Shown here: piece after piece, positions 8,814-17,165 of the stretch
How the letters are laid out: each line of letters begins with the position of its first letter
Numbering within the stretch: the first letter of the stretch is position 1
NCBI RefSeq assembly: GCF_002705925.1
Contig: NZ_NKRE01000001.1
Span: 5,001,311-5,055,885, forward strand
Source: Mycobacterium ostraviense
GTDB taxonomy: Bacteria; Actinomycetota; Actinomycetes; Mycobacteriales; Mycobacteriaceae
DNA length: 54,575 nt
Direction of reading: 5' to 3'
Position numbers and translations under genes: made by a program
Notes under the pieces: model-generated
The model's input: only the letters and a program-made list of their open reading frames with translations
Databases searched by the model: none
What the model was told of the DNA's origin: nothing

Positions 8814-9696
8814 TCCCCCACCCTCCAGTGGTGCCCCACCGCCTCGCCAGACCCCACCGTCCGGCGACACCCCGGCGGCGCAACAATCCCCGCCAGCACA
8901 GCCGTCAACCCCCACACCCGCACCCGTCACCCTCGCCACCACCGGTGTCACCGCACCCCCTGAGCCAGCACCCACACCCAGCACTGGTGGCGGCGGCGTG
9001 CAGATGCTGGGCTTCGGACCGCCCGGACTCGGACCGGCACCGCAGGCACCATCGTTGCCGCTACCGCGCGACCCGGCGCCACCGGTGCCACCGCCGGTGC
9101 CGCCGATCGAAGAAATGACCAAAGAGCAGGCACTTCAAGCGTGGGACCAACTGAACAACGACAAAGCAGACTACGCAGCCCGATGCGATCCACGGATCGT
9201 CGGTCCGCTACCGCCTGGACCCTACAGCGCCTGCATGAAGGAGTTTGGTGAGCTAAACACGCGAGAGGCCGCCCTTCGAGCACGGCTAGCACAATTGGGC
9301 ATACCCATAACAGATCAACCCGCCCCACCCCCCACCCAGCCGGGTACGCCCGGTGCCCAACCACAGCCAGGTGCGTCTACAAGCCCGAGTATTGTCGATC
9401 AGGCCACGCAAATTGGCAGAGAAGCTTCGGTTCTCGCCCCCGGCACGAGGTCAGATGCAATCGCGGACAAGGTGTCCGGCTTACACCTTGATCAGGAACA
9501 GGCTGCGGAGGCAGCCGATATCGCAGCGAAAACTGCGTTCGGTGAAACTGCGGGAATTGCCAACCTGCCCAATGGAGCAAAGGTGGTGCTCCCGGTAAGG
9601 GTAGATCAAGGAATAGCACTGATGGTCCACCCGGACGGATCGGTTACAGTATTTAGGGGCGACCTTCATCAATTCTTGCCCTACCTTGGTGGATGA
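8791..9696 (+). CDS. Proline-rich protein C-terminal part, possible type VII effector, 5'-truncated
   Basis: The open frame starts inside an IS remnant, so the true N terminus is lost; native sequence begins near 8814. The first 100 residues are a Pro/Thr/Ala linker. A short helical segment with two cysteines follows (IEEMTKEQALQAWDQL...CDPRIVG...CMKEF), then a second proline-rich spacer. The last 100 residues are a compact domain ending ALMVHPDGSVTVFRGDLHQF. Long proline linkers followed by a small terminal domain are common in actinobacterial WXG/type VII polymorphic toxins, and the next gene overlaps by 4 nt as an immunity gene would. I do not recognise the terminal domain. Function is inferred from layout only. 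Confidence 0.5.
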   Translation: MSASRSLNPPPSSGAPPPRQTPPSGDTPAAQQSPPAQPSTPTPAPVTLATTGVTAPPEPAPTPSTGGGGVQMLGFGPPGLGPAPQAPSLPLPRDPAPPVPPPVPPIEEMTKEQALQAWDQLNNDKADYAARCDPRIVGPLPPGPYSACMKEFGELNTREAALRARLAQLGIPITDQPAPPPTQPGTPGAQPQPGASTSPSIVDQATQIGREASVLAPGTRSDAIADKVSGLHLDQEQAAEAADIAAKTAFGETAGIANLPNGAKVVLPVRVDQGIALMVHPDGSVTVFRGDLHQFLPYLGG

Positions 9697-10271
9697 ATGG
9701 ATACACAATGAATAGAGCTTCGGTTACCGCCATAGTCGATTTTGAGGTGTACTTGCTGATGACGATGAAGCTGAGAATCAGGATGTCACACCAAGAAGCT
9801 CAACTAAAAGCTAAGCTAGCTGAACAGGGGTTTTCCGTCGACGACGGAGAACGGATACACGAGCGGGTGGCCGAAGCCCTTGGCGACGAAGCCTCCTATT
9901 TCGGAAATATGCGGAAGCTGCTGGGTATTGCGGATCAGAACGCCACATCACTGCAGCACAGCAGCGTATTGTGGCCGGGATTTGACTTCAATGCGATCGG
10001 TAGTGAAGACGGACTGCTTGAGTCGGCGCGGTATTGGCACACGGGGCGCGATTCGATTACCGCCGATTCCCCAATCGGGCTGCCTATCTGGAGCATGGAC
10101 GTCACCGAATTCACGGAGCAGTTTGGCCCTATGAGAGGCGGCCGCCAGTGGTCCCCGTTCGACAAACTTCTTCCCGCATACGAGGAGTACGAATTCCCTT
10201 GGCGCGGAGAGAGTTACGGTGCGGGATTCAGTTGGGGACTGTTCATGTTTGCGGCGAAGTCGTGGGACTGA
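9693..10271 (+). CDS. Hypothetical protein, candidate immunity protein
   Basis: 192 residues, no signal peptide or membrane segment, acidic and aromatic-rich in the C-terminal half (GRQWSPFDKLL, YEEYEFPWRGESYGAGFSWG). The ATG overlaps the stop of the preceding proline-rich ORF (ATGA), so the two are translationally coupled. Internal starts (for example Met 31, MSHQEAQLK) would also fit. Size, solubility and coupling fit an immunity protein for the upstream C-terminal domain, but no family is recognised. Base composition is lower in GC than the core genes, which suggests transfer. Confidence 0.5.
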   Translation: MNGYTMNRASVTAIVDFEVYLLMTMKLRIRMSHQEAQLKAKLAEQGFSVDDGERIHERVAEALGDEASYFGNMRKLLGIADQNATSLQHSSVLWPGFDFNAIGSEDGLLESARYWHTGRDSITADSPIGLPIWSMDVTEFTEQFGPMRGGRQWSPFDKLLPAYEEYEFPWRGESYGAGFSWGLFMFAAKSWD

Positions 10272-10402
10272 GCTTGCCAAGGTGCGAAATATCCGCGCGT
10301 CAAGCAAGAGTTCGCAGTCCTTGATGTCCCTTCTCCTGAAGCGTTGCGGGCCGTCGCCGTCCAGGTGGGCCGGCAGGATCGGAGGCCGCCGGAAGCCCTG
10401 CG

Positions 10403-10807
10403 ATGCGGGGGATTGGTTATGATGCAAAGCCCCCCGCAGAGGTCATGGTCCGGCGGTGGTATCCGCGTGGGACTGAGATTCAGGGAGGGGCGCGCATTAC
10501 GTACGCAGCCAGGGACGAAATGACGCTCCCCGAACTGCCTGCCCAGATGCGGTGGGTGGTGCTGGTGGACAAGCGCCAGCTGGCGGTGCTGCTGTTGGAG
10601 AATGAGGTACCGGTCGCTTCTGCGGGGGCGACGTTGGAGGCGCGCGGTGATGTCGACTATGAGAACCAGCCGGTCGATGCGGTGCAGCGGTTATGTCGGC
10701 GTTTGGCTGATCAGGCGTTGCATCAGTGGGGTTTCATGCATGGTCTCAAGCAGAAACTCGGGCCAGGTGTTGATGTGCGGATGAAGCTGGTGGATTGGAA
10801 CCAGTGA
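10403..10807 (+). CDS. Conserved hypothetical protein of the integrative element
   Basis: 134 residues with no recognised domain. Its core (MRWVVLVDKRQLAVLLLENEVPVASAGATLE) looks like a small alpha/beta fold, and it ends VDVRMKLVDWN. An alternative start at 10,445 (MVRRWYPRG) has AGAGG just upstream and removes a poorly coding leader. It may belong to the AICE module that follows. In 10,272-10,402 one frame reads smoothly (KQEFAVLDVPSPEALRAVAV) but has no start, and it may be the tail of a deleted gene. Confidence 0.45.
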   Translation: MRGIGYDAKPPAEVMVRRWYPRGTEIQGGARITYAARDEMTLPELPAQMRWVVLVDKRQLAVLLLENEVPVASAGATLEARGDVDYENQPVDAVQRLCRRLADQALHQWGFMHGLKQKLGPGVDVRMKLVDWNQ

Positions 10808-10814
10808 ACTATCT

Positions 10815-10833
10815 GGGGGGGCCTCGGACCCCC
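10815..10833 (+). terminator. GC-rich hairpin after the 10.4-10.8 kb gene
   Basis: GGGGG, loop CTCGGA-like, CCCCC form a short strong stem a few bases after the stop at 10,807. There is no T-run, as is common for mycobacterial hairpins. Bases 10,834-11,032 hold nothing else that I can support. Confidence 0.4.
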
Positions 10834-11032
10834 GCCCCCGTCGAGGTGGTTGGTCGGGTTGGTCGGTTCTCCCGCAGTCATGACTGCGGCTAATGGCACT
10901 CCGGTACCTCCGCGCGATGTGTCGCCAGCCGCTACGGACCCGCTTTCAAGGCTCTTGATACCAGTAAGGAAACTTCTCACGTGCTTGAGTCGGAGGCCTG
11001 GCCTTCGGCGAAGTTTCCAGGAGGCCACACCG

Positions 11033-11140
11033 ATGACACGATCGACCGCGCTGTCCGACAGCAGTGTGATCGCGGTACGCGGGGCGTTGCTTCATCATCT
11101 CCCGGCGGCGAAGGTTCTCAACACGCTCGCCGCTGTATGA
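11033..11140 (+). CDS. Small ORF, 35 residues
   Basis: ATG 11,033 is preceded at good spacing by a perfect AGGAGG (11,020-11,025), rare strength for a chance ORF. The product starts MTRSTALSDSSVIAVRGALL and ends in LNTLAAV. It has a weakly amphipathic or hydrophobic second half and no known family. It lies in the 490-bp gap before the HD hydrolase gene. It could be a small element-borne peptide or a 5' remnant. Confidence 0.4.
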   Translation: MTRSTALSDSSVIAVRGALLHHLPAAKVLNTLAAV

Positions 11141-11299
11141 CGGTTCCGGCTGGCTCCAGGTGCGGTGGGCTATTGGGTCCGTGGCGGCGGACGGGAGCGT
11201 CAAGCGGACGGGTGCCGCCACGGCGGCTGTGTTGGCCTGCTCGGGATGAGCTGGCTGATGCTGAATAGACGTTCGGCGAGTGCTGGGTAGGCTGGCTTG

Positions 11300-11863
11300 G
11301 TGGCTGGTGTTCTGGCGGAGCGTGCTCGCGCGGTCGCAGAAGCGCGGCTGGAGCCGTTGGCTACGCGGTTGGCCCACGTGCGTGGCGTGGCGGCTGCCGC
11401 GGATCGTTTGGTGTCGCGCATCGACCCGCTGGAGGCGGACGCGCTGATTGCCGCGGCGTGGCTGCACGATGTCGGATACGCGCCGTCGCTGCGTGCGACG
11501 GGTTTCCACCCGGTGGATGGAGCCGCCTTCGTCCGGGCGGAGCATTTCCCGCCGGTGGTGGTGTCGCTGGTGGCGTATCACACGGGCGCGGTGTTCGAAG
11601 CGCGGGAACGTGGGTTGTCGGACGTGTTGGCGGAGTTCCCGCAGCCGCCGGATTTCTTGCTGGACTTATTGACCTGTGCAGACATGACGACCGGCCCGGA
11701 CGGTTCGCTGATGCGCCCCGAGGATCGGATCAGCGAGATCCTGTCGCGTTATCCCGCTGAGGATCCGGTGCACCGTGCGATCGAGCGCTCGGCGCCTACC
11801 TTGCTTGCTGCGGCTGCTCGCGTGGAGGTCCTCGCGCAACAGGCAACTTCCGGGGCGGAATGA
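11300..11863 (+). CDS. HD-domain phosphohydrolase
   Basis: 187 residues, cytoplasmic. The metal-binding HD superfamily signature is visible: His in LAHVRGVAAAA, the His-Asp pair in AAAWLHDVGYAP, and downstream helices with Asp in LLTCADMTTG. Such proteins hydrolyse (di)nucleotides or nucleoside phosphates; the substrate here is unknown. GTG 11,300 is chosen; a TTG one codon earlier is the alternative. It converges on the Nudix gene, 5 bp apart. HD, Nudix and XRE genes together are recurrent cargo and control genes of actinobacterial integrative conjugative elements. Confidence 0.8.
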   Translation: MAGVLAERARAVAEARLEPLATRLAHVRGVAAAADRLVSRIDPLEADALIAAAWLHDVGYAPSLRATGFHPVDGAAFVRAEHFPPVVVSLVAYHTGAVFEARERGLSDVLAEFPQPPDFLLDLLTCADMTTGPDGSLMRPEDRISEILSRYPAEDPVHRAIERSAPTLLAAAARVEVLAQQATSGAE

Positions 11864-11868
11864 TTTCG

Positions 11869-12339
11869 CTAACCCAGGTATGGGGTTGGCCGCTGTTCGA
11901 GGTAGTGCTGGATGCGTAGCCGCATCGACGGGTGCATGCTCAGCGACTCAATATCTTGTGCGCGTGCCCAGGCGATGTCGGTGCTCTCGGAATCGATGTG
12001 TAGCTCGCCACCGATGAGTCGTGTCGTGAAGCATAGCGAAAATTGTTGGCGGACTTCGCCATCGGTGTAGGCCATGACGTGGTGGGGGTTGGTGTAGACG
12101 CCGATGAGGCCGGTGACTTCGACATCAAGGCCGGTTTCTTCCTTGACTTCGCGCACCGCGGTTTCCACGATCGATTCGCCTAAGTCCATTCCGCCCCCGG
12201 GCAGTGCCCATAGGTCGTTATCGCGGCGCTTGATGAGCAGGATGCGAGCTTGCTCGTCGGTTACGACGGCTGTGGTGGAGGGCACCACACTGTTGGCGGG
12301 AGGCGCATCGGGATCGTTGTAGTAGTCGATTCGGGTCAT
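11869..12339 (-). CDS. Nudix hydrolase, possible Pif-like element immunity factor
   Basis: 156 residues with a complete Nudix box (GGGMDLGESIVETAVREVKE, then ETGLDVEV: Gx5Ex7REUxEExGU). It would hydrolyse a nucleoside diphosphate linked to another moiety. The start MTRIDYYNDPDAPP at 12,339 has GAGGGGAACG upstream. In the Streptomyces element pSAM2 a Nudix protein (Pif) blocks redundant transfer between cells that already carry the element. The position in an AICE, next to an XRE regulator, makes the same role possible here, but that is inference. It follows the XRE-PLD gene by 32 bp and is probably cotranscribed. Confidence 0.82.
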   Translation of the reverse strand: MTRIDYYNDPDAPPANSVVPSTTAVVTDEQARILLIKRRDNDLWALPGGGMDLGESIVETAVREVKEETGLDVEVTGLIGVYTNPHHVMAYTDGEVRQQFSLCFTTRLIGGELHIDSESTDIAWARAQDIESLSMHPSMRLRIQHYLEQRPTPYLG

Positions 12340-12371
12340 CTCGTTCCCCTCGTGTCGGCGGGTCCGGGTGG

Positions 12372-13139
12372 TTATGGGTGAGTTTGGATAGGACGCGCGG
12401 TGTTCCAGACCCGTTCGAAGGCGAGTCGATGGTCGTTCCATAGGTCCGGTGCGTCGTCGCGCTTGATCACGATGGCGGGATTGTCGCTGGCCGGGGCACC
12501 GTAAAGGTGCGGGTTGGCGATAAGCGTGTCATCGGCGCGGAACATCGATGTGTACAGCGGTGTGGTGTGGGTGCGGATCTCCAGTCCCGAAGTGCCCGAA
12601 AGTCGTTGCAGGCGTGTCAATGTCATACGGCAACGTGCAGCGAGGGCGGCTCCGATGCCTTCTTCCGCGCCACGCTGCATTACTGTGGCGCACTCAGGGT
12701 CACCGATGATGAAGCGGACCGCCACGCCGCGTTCGGTCGCGGCGGCGAGCATCTTGGTGAAGCGGGGAAGGCCGTCAAACAGGAATGTGCCACCGTAGAC
12801 AAGGATGTCAAGATGTTCGGCGGCGTCTTCAAATAACTGCTTCCACACGGTGATCGGGACGTCGGCTCGGCTGCTGTACACGCTGACGGCGACGGTGCCG
12901 GCGCTCGGCGGGGTCATGATCGGGAATAGATCGGGCCACAGGTCGGCCGGGTCGCAATCGAGCACCTCGGCGGCGCGGCGAGCATTCTGAGGGTAGGGCG
13001 CGGTTTCGCCCGACAGCCACCGCTCGACAGTCTTGGCGTCGACGGCGATTAGATCCGCCAGTTCTTGCACCCCTAGCCCTTTGCGCGCCATCTGATCACG
13101 CAGTCGGCGATTCGGCTTTGGTGCGTCCTCGTTACCCAC
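12372..13139 (-). CDS. XRE-type regulator with C-terminal PLD-like domain
   Basis: 255 residues. The N terminus is a Cro/C1-type helix-turn-helix (RLRDQMARKGLGVQELADLI...KTVERWLSGE). Residues of about 85-250 form a phospholipase-D-like fold without a full HKD motif (EDAAEHLDILVYGGTF, ERGVAVRFIIGDPE), the DUF5919-type layout seen in actinobacterial mobile elements. It probably represses the element's transfer and replication genes. It is divergent from the 13,319 gene, and the 180-bp gap holds a row of helically phased repeats (13,179-13,260), a natural operator. It starts at GTG 13,139. Confidence 0.78.
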   Translation of the reverse strand: MGNEDAPKPNRRLRDQMARKGLGVQELADLIAVDAKTVERWLSGETAPYPQNARRAAEVLDCDPADLWPDLFPIMTPPSAGTVAVSVYSSRADVPITVWKQLFEDAAEHLDILVYGGTFLFDGLPRFTKMLAAATERGVAVRFIIGDPECATVMQRGAEEGIGAALAARCRMTLTRLQRLSGTSGLEIRTHTTPLYTSMFRADDTLIANPHLYGAPASDNPAIVIKRDDAPDLWNDHRLAFERVWNTARPIQTHP

Positions 13140-13178
13140 CGGGTTGGCTCCCTACCTGTGATGACATCGGTGTCCCGC

Positions 13179-13260
13179 AAGATGTCGCGCGCTGTCCGAA
13201 GTCTGCCATGCAGATGTCCACAGATGCCGCCAAGATGCGGTTTCGATGTCTCAGATGCCC
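13179..13260. repeat. Helically phased AGATG(T/C)C direct repeats, putative operator array
   Basis: The core GATG occurs at 13,181, 13,213, 13,223, 13,234, 13,245 and 13,253. Most copies read AGATGtC or AGATGcC. The steps of 10, 11, 11 and 8 bp put the last five copies on nearly one face of the helix. The array lies between the divergent XRE-PLD gene and the first plus-strand element gene. A cooperative operator or an iteron-like site would look like this. Confidence 0.55.
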
Positions 13261-13318
13261 GGCTGAAGTGGAGTGACTGCCGACGAGCGGCCGTACCGTT
13301 CAGAAAGGGATCCGACAC

Positions 13319-13711
13319 ATGCGTCTTCGAATCGACACGACTGCAGCGCAGTTCTTCTGCACGCGCGCAGCTGAGCAGCGGACCGTTCACGAAACCGGTG
13401 CACCGCGGATCGACAAAGAAACAGGTCTGGTGCTCTGGCAAGTCCAGCTCATGGCCCTCGACCAGGACGGCGGGGAAATACTCGCCGTCACGGTGGCCGG
13501 CGAACCCAAGGTCAAAGTGGGGGAGCCCGTCGCGGTCGATGGTTTGATGGCGATCCCGTGGTCACAGGGTGATCGCTCGGGAGTCGCGTTCCGGGCAACC
13601 TCAATCCGACCAGCCGATGCTCAGTCAGGCGTACTAGGGCAACGTCCCACCGCCGTCGGCGGTAGCTCGCAATCCGCCCCCGGAGCCAAGCAGACCGGCA
13701 ACAACGCGTAG
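13319..13711 (+). CDS. Conserved AICE protein upstream of the translocase
   Basis: 130 residues, soluble, no named domain seen. The body (VLWQVQLMALDQDGGEILAV...VKVGEPVAVDGLMAIPWSQG...GVAFRATSIRP) looks like an OB-type or single-strand-binding-like beta fold, followed by a disordered Gln/Gly/Ala tail. GAAAGGGA lies 10 nt before the ATG. Small proteins of this form commonly precede the FtsK-like translocase in actinobacterial AICEs. The first plus-strand gene after the repeat array, it probably starts the replication-transfer operon. Confidence 0.6.
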   Translation: MRLRIDTTAAQFFCTRAAEQRTVHETGAPRIDKETGLVLWQVQLMALDQDGGEILAVTVAGEPKVKVGEPVAVDGLMAIPWSQGDRSGVAFRATSIRPADAQSGVLGQRPTAVGGSSQSAPGAKQTGNNA

Positions 13712-13718
13712 CGGAGCG

Positions 13719-13753
13719 GGCGCCAGGCCATAAGCCTCACCAGGCCTGGCGCC
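13719..13753 (+). terminator. Strong hairpin between the AICE genes
   Basis: GGCGCCAGGCC (13,719-13,729) and GGCCTGGCGCC (13,743-13,753) form a perfect 11-bp stem with a 13-nt loop, 8 nt after the preceding stop. No T-run follows. It may be an attenuating terminator before the translocase gene or a binding site. Confidence 0.55.
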
Positions 13754-13851
13754 TGCTTCACAAAAGCTCTGTATGCAAACAAGATTCGGTGTTTACGGGC
13801 ATGCCGGTGACGAGCGTGCTCGGGCGCCCGCAGCGAAGGGAACAAGGCATT

Positions 13852-15270
13852 ATGCCTCCAAAGAGCAAGGGCAGTGATTCATCCGATGACGATTGGGTCG
13901 GCCAGCTGCTGGTCGGTGTAGTCAAGGCCACCAGCATCGGCGTGCTCCGGTTTGCGCTGCGCTGGCCCGACGTCGCGACCGTGTTGACCGTCCTTGCGGT
14001 CACCGGCGTCTTGGGCGGCTTGCGTTGGGCCTGCGTGCTGACCACGGTATGGGCGGTAGGCGTGTGGGGGTGGCGGTTGGGCGAGCCGGTCTCTTATGAG
14101 CGGTTGATCGGCAAGCCGGTCGCCGATTATCGGCGCACGTATCTGGTGTACCGGCGGCGCTGGCGCACCATCTGCGAACACCACGGCCTGACCATCTCCC
14201 CGCGCGGCAAACCCGACGCCGACCCGCTGGTGCCCGACTTGTCCTCGGTGCGCATCGGCGCGGCGGTCGACACCCTGGTAGTGCGGCTACTGGTCGGCCA
14301 ATCCGTCAAAACCTGGCAGACGCAAGTGGATGGCCTAGCCGCAGCGTTCGGCGCGCACCATGTGACGATCCAACTCGGGCCGGTGGCAATGGGCCGGGGT
14401 CGCGACATCGTGCTCCGCGTCCGCCACCACGACGCCCTGGCCATTCCGATCCCGGTAGTGCGCCCCTGCCCGCAGAGTCCGGTGGTGCGGCTGGCCAACG
14501 TGCCAGTGGGGATTACCGAGCAGGGCAGCCCGTGGTCGCTGCCGGTGGCCGGCCGCCACATCCTGGTCGGTGGGGCCACCGGCGCCGGCAAAGGCTCAGT
14601 GCTGTGGTCCCTGGTTGCCGGGCTAGCACCGGGCATCAAATCCGGCCTGATCGCCGTGCGCTGTCTGGACCCCAAGGGCGGCATGGAATTCGCTGCCGGG
14701 CAAGCCTTGTTCGACCGCTTCGCCTATGACAGCGACTCGATTCTGGCGGTGTTGCGCGATACGACGGCCATCATGCTGGCCCGAGCCCAACGGTTGCGCG
14801 GAACCACCCGCTGTCATCGGCCCACCCGCGCCGAACCCCATATCGTTTTGCTGGTCGATGAGTTGGCCACCCTGACCGCGTACGCTGATCGCAAACAACG
14901 CGCCGAAGTCGACCAACTTCTCGGATTGTGGTTGGCACAAGGCCGGGCGGTCGGGGTCAGTGTCATCGCCGCAGTGCAAGACCCCTCGAAAGACGTGGTG
15001 GCTCTGCGGCAGTTGTTTCCGGTCCGGGTGGGGCTGCGCATGACCGAGGCCACCCAAACCGCGATGATCCTCTCCACGTCGGCACATCAACAGGGCGCAC
15101 GCTGTGAAGAAATTCCCGACACCACGCCGGGCGTCGGTTATGTGTTCACCGAAGGCAACACCGCCATAGCGCGCGTGCGGGCGTTTCATGTCACTGACAG
15201 CGATATCGCTTGGCTGGCTGCCAATTTCGACCCAACGGCCCGTCGCGGCAACAACCAGGGGCACCGGTGA
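13852..15270 (+). CDS. FtsK/SpoIIIE-type conjugative DNA translocase (TraB/TraSA-like)
   Basis: 472 residues. Two N-terminal membrane segments (about residues 25-75) precede the ATPase domain with Walker A HILVGGATGAGKGSV and Walker B HIVLLVDELATLTAY, then the RecA-core motif VIAAVQDPSKDVV. In actinobacteria a single such hexameric pump moves double-stranded element DNA between hyphae or cells, so this is the transfer gene of the AICE. MPPKSKGSD at 13,852 is taken as the start; the frame opens further upstream (ATG 13,801 also possible). Its TGA overlaps the GTG of the replication gene. Confidence 0.88.
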   Translation: MPPKSKGSDSSDDDWVGQLLVGVVKATSIGVLRFALRWPDVATVLTVLAVTGVLGGLRWACVLTTVWAVGVWGWRLGEPVSYERLIGKPVADYRRTYLVYRRRWRTICEHHGLTISPRGKPDADPLVPDLSSVRIGAAVDTLVVRLLVGQSVKTWQTQVDGLAAAFGAHHVTIQLGPVAMGRGRDIVLRVRHHDALAIPIPVVRPCPQSPVVRLANVPVGITEQGSPWSLPVAGRHILVGGATGAGKGSVLWSLVAGLAPGIKSGLIAVRCLDPKGGMEFAAGQALFDRFAYDSDSILAVLRDTTAIMLARAQRLRGTTRCHRPTRAEPHIVLLVDELATLTAYADRKQRAEVDQLLGLWLAQGRAVGVSVIAAVQDPSKDVVALRQLFPVRVGLRMTEATQTAMILSTSAHQQGARCEEIPDTTPGVGYVFTEGNTAIARVRAFHVTDSDIAWLAANFDPTARRGNNQGHR

Positions 15271-16733
15271 GCATGCTCGCAGCGACCTCGCTGACCGACT
15301 GGCTGGCACCGGGTTCCCCGGCTATAGATCAGGCGATCCGTCGCGCCTCCTCACCCGGCCACGAGTCATGGTGGCAGCGCTGCGCGGCGGTTGGGTTTTG
15401 CGCCAACCCCGTTCAGGCCAGCGCTTGTGATCCCGACCTCGGTCGGCGGGTGGCGGTGATGATCCGCTGCGGCAACCGCCGGGCGGCGATCTGCCCGTCG
15501 TGTTCGGACTTGTATGCCGCCGACACCTGGCAGCTGGTCCACGCTGGCACCCACGGCGGCCACCACGGTATGCCCGAAACCACCGCCAACCGGCCGCAAG
15601 TCTTCGCCACCCTAACCGCCCCTAGTTTCGGCGCGGTGCACACCAGCAACAGCCGACCAGGACTGGCTGATCCGGTGTGCCACTCGGCTAGCAGCGGCAA
15701 GAGGCGCTGCCCGCATGGGAACGCCTTATGGTGCAACGCGATCCACGCTAACGACGACTCCGAGGTCGGACAGCCGCTGTGCCTGGACTGCTATGACTAC
15801 ACCGGGCATGTGTTGTTCAACTGGCACGCGCCGGAACTGTGGCGGCGCTTCACTATCGCACTGCGCCGGGCCGTGGAGGCCCACCTGCGCCGTATCGGAA
15901 TCGACCCCAACGCTGTGCGAGTGTCGTTCGTCAAAGTCGCCGAATACCAACGTCGCGCTGTCGTGCACTACCACACCATTATCCGGCTCGACCCACCCAA
16001 CAATGACGACAGCAGCACCGGCGCATCCGACGCCAAAGTGTCAGCAATTGAACTGGCCACGCTGGTGCGCCAAGCCGCCAACCAGGTACGGCTCCCCGTG
16101 ACAGTGGATGCAGCGGCCGGCACCACCGCAACAGCATCGGAGTTCGAGGCGCGCATGCTGCGGTTCGGTACCCAAATCGACACCCAGCCCCTCAACGACG
16201 CCGACGACACCGGCAAGCCGGGATTGGCCCGGCGGGTGGCGGCGTATTTGGCTAAGTACACCACCAAGTCGGTCGCCGAATTCGGCATCGCCGCCCGCCG
16301 TATCAGCCCTGCCGCCATCGCCGAGCTGGACATCCCGGCCCATACCCGCCGTATCCTGTCCGCCCTGGTCAACCTGGCGACACTACCCGCAAACACCGCA
16401 ATGGCCGGCTGGCTGCATACGCTGGGCTATCGCGGGCACATCACCAGCAAATCGCGGCGCTACTCGACTACCATGACCGCGCTCCGTGCCGCCCGTCGTC
16501 ACTGGCGGATCAACCGCGCTAATCAACCGAAACACGTTGATGTCCAAAATAATTCCCTTGACCAGCAAGACTGTTCAAACAGCGTGTGCGAACTGAGTGA
16601 CTGGCGCATTGACAGTGTCGGGCACCGCAACGACGGTGAACGGCTGTTAGTCCATACCGCGGCATTGCGTGCCCGCGAGTACCGATACTTGGCACGTTTG
16701 GATGCCAGCCAGAACAGCGGAGGAAGTCCATGA
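15267..16733 (+). CDS. RepSA-like rolling-circle replication initiator (HUH)
   Basis: 488 residues. A Cys-rich zinc region is visible (RRAAICPSCSDLYAADTW, later CHSASSGKRRCPHG and LCLDCYDYTGH). The HUH metal motif is in AVVHYHTIIRLD, and the likely nucleophile tyrosine is in VAAYLAKYTTKS. This is the layout of RepSA-type initiators that nick the origin of actinobacterial AICEs. The GTG overlaps the translocase stop (GTGA), with ATG 15,273 as an alternative. The gene is complete. The excisionase follows after 130 bp with no other gene between. Confidence 0.87.
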   Translation: MSMLAATSLTDWLAPGSPAIDQAIRRASSPGHESWWQRCAAVGFCANPVQASACDPDLGRRVAVMIRCGNRRAAICPSCSDLYAADTWQLVHAGTHGGHHGMPETTANRPQVFATLTAPSFGAVHTSNSRPGLADPVCHSASSGKRRCPHGNALWCNAIHANDDSEVGQPLCLDCYDYTGHVLFNWHAPELWRRFTIALRRAVEAHLRRIGIDPNAVRVSFVKVAEYQRRAVVHYHTIIRLDPPNNDDSSTGASDAKVSAIELATLVRQAANQVRLPVTVDAAAGTTATASEFEARMLRFGTQIDTQPLNDADDTGKPGLARRVAAYLAKYTTKSVAEFGIAARRISPAAIAELDIPAHTRRILSALVNLATLPANTAMAGWLHTLGYRGHITSKSRRYSTTMTALRAARRHWRINRANQPKHVDVQNNSLDQQDCSNSVCELSDWRIDSVGHRNDGERLLVHTAALRAREYRYLARLDASQNSGGSP

Positions 16734-16862
16734 AGCGGACTCGTGTTGGAAGGTGCTTATTGATTCGGAATCGATCCATTTACAAGGGAATCGGGGTGGG
16801 TGCGTCTCTGCCAAAGCGTGATTGGACCGTACGCACTTTCAGCGAGAACAGGAAGTAGACGG

Positions 16863-17165
16863 ATGACGGCAACATCAGTGGTTCGACTGGGCACCAGGGC
16901 GGCAGCCGAATACTTGGGAGGATTACCTGAGTCGACGCTCAGGTATTGGCGTTACATGGGCACTGGCCCGCGCAGCTATCGCCTTGGCCGACATACGTTT
17001 TACGACATCGCCGACCTGAACGCGTGGGTGGAGGCAGAAGCTGCCATGAACCGTCCCGGGTTTTATGCGCACCTTCCTTTGAGGGAAGGATGGCGCGATG
17101 GCGATCAGGTACGACGAGAACACCAAGGCCAGGGCGGTGCGGCTGGTCCGCGAGCACCGCGATGA
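16863..17165 (+). pseudogene. xis: Excisionase / MerR-like HTH protein, 3' end replaced by IS
   Basis: The product begins MTATSVVRLGTRAAAEYLGG, the winged helix-turn-helix of AICE excisionases (AAEYLGGLPESTLRYWRYMGTGPRSYRLGRHTFYDIADLNAWV). It has AGGAAG upstream. After about 61 native residues (EAEAA) the frame enters the IS at 17,047 and runs on to a stop at 17,165. The DNA-binding part is whole, so it may still work. An integrase gene normally follows directly; here IS fragments and then chromosome follow, so int was probably removed by IS-mediated deletion. Confidence 0.78.

Noticed and set aside
8328..9122. Glycine-rich minus-strand ORF resembling a PE_PGRS fragment
   Set aside because: The Gly-rich part is the complement of the proline-rich linker on the plus strand, and its 3' half is antisense to hsdS.
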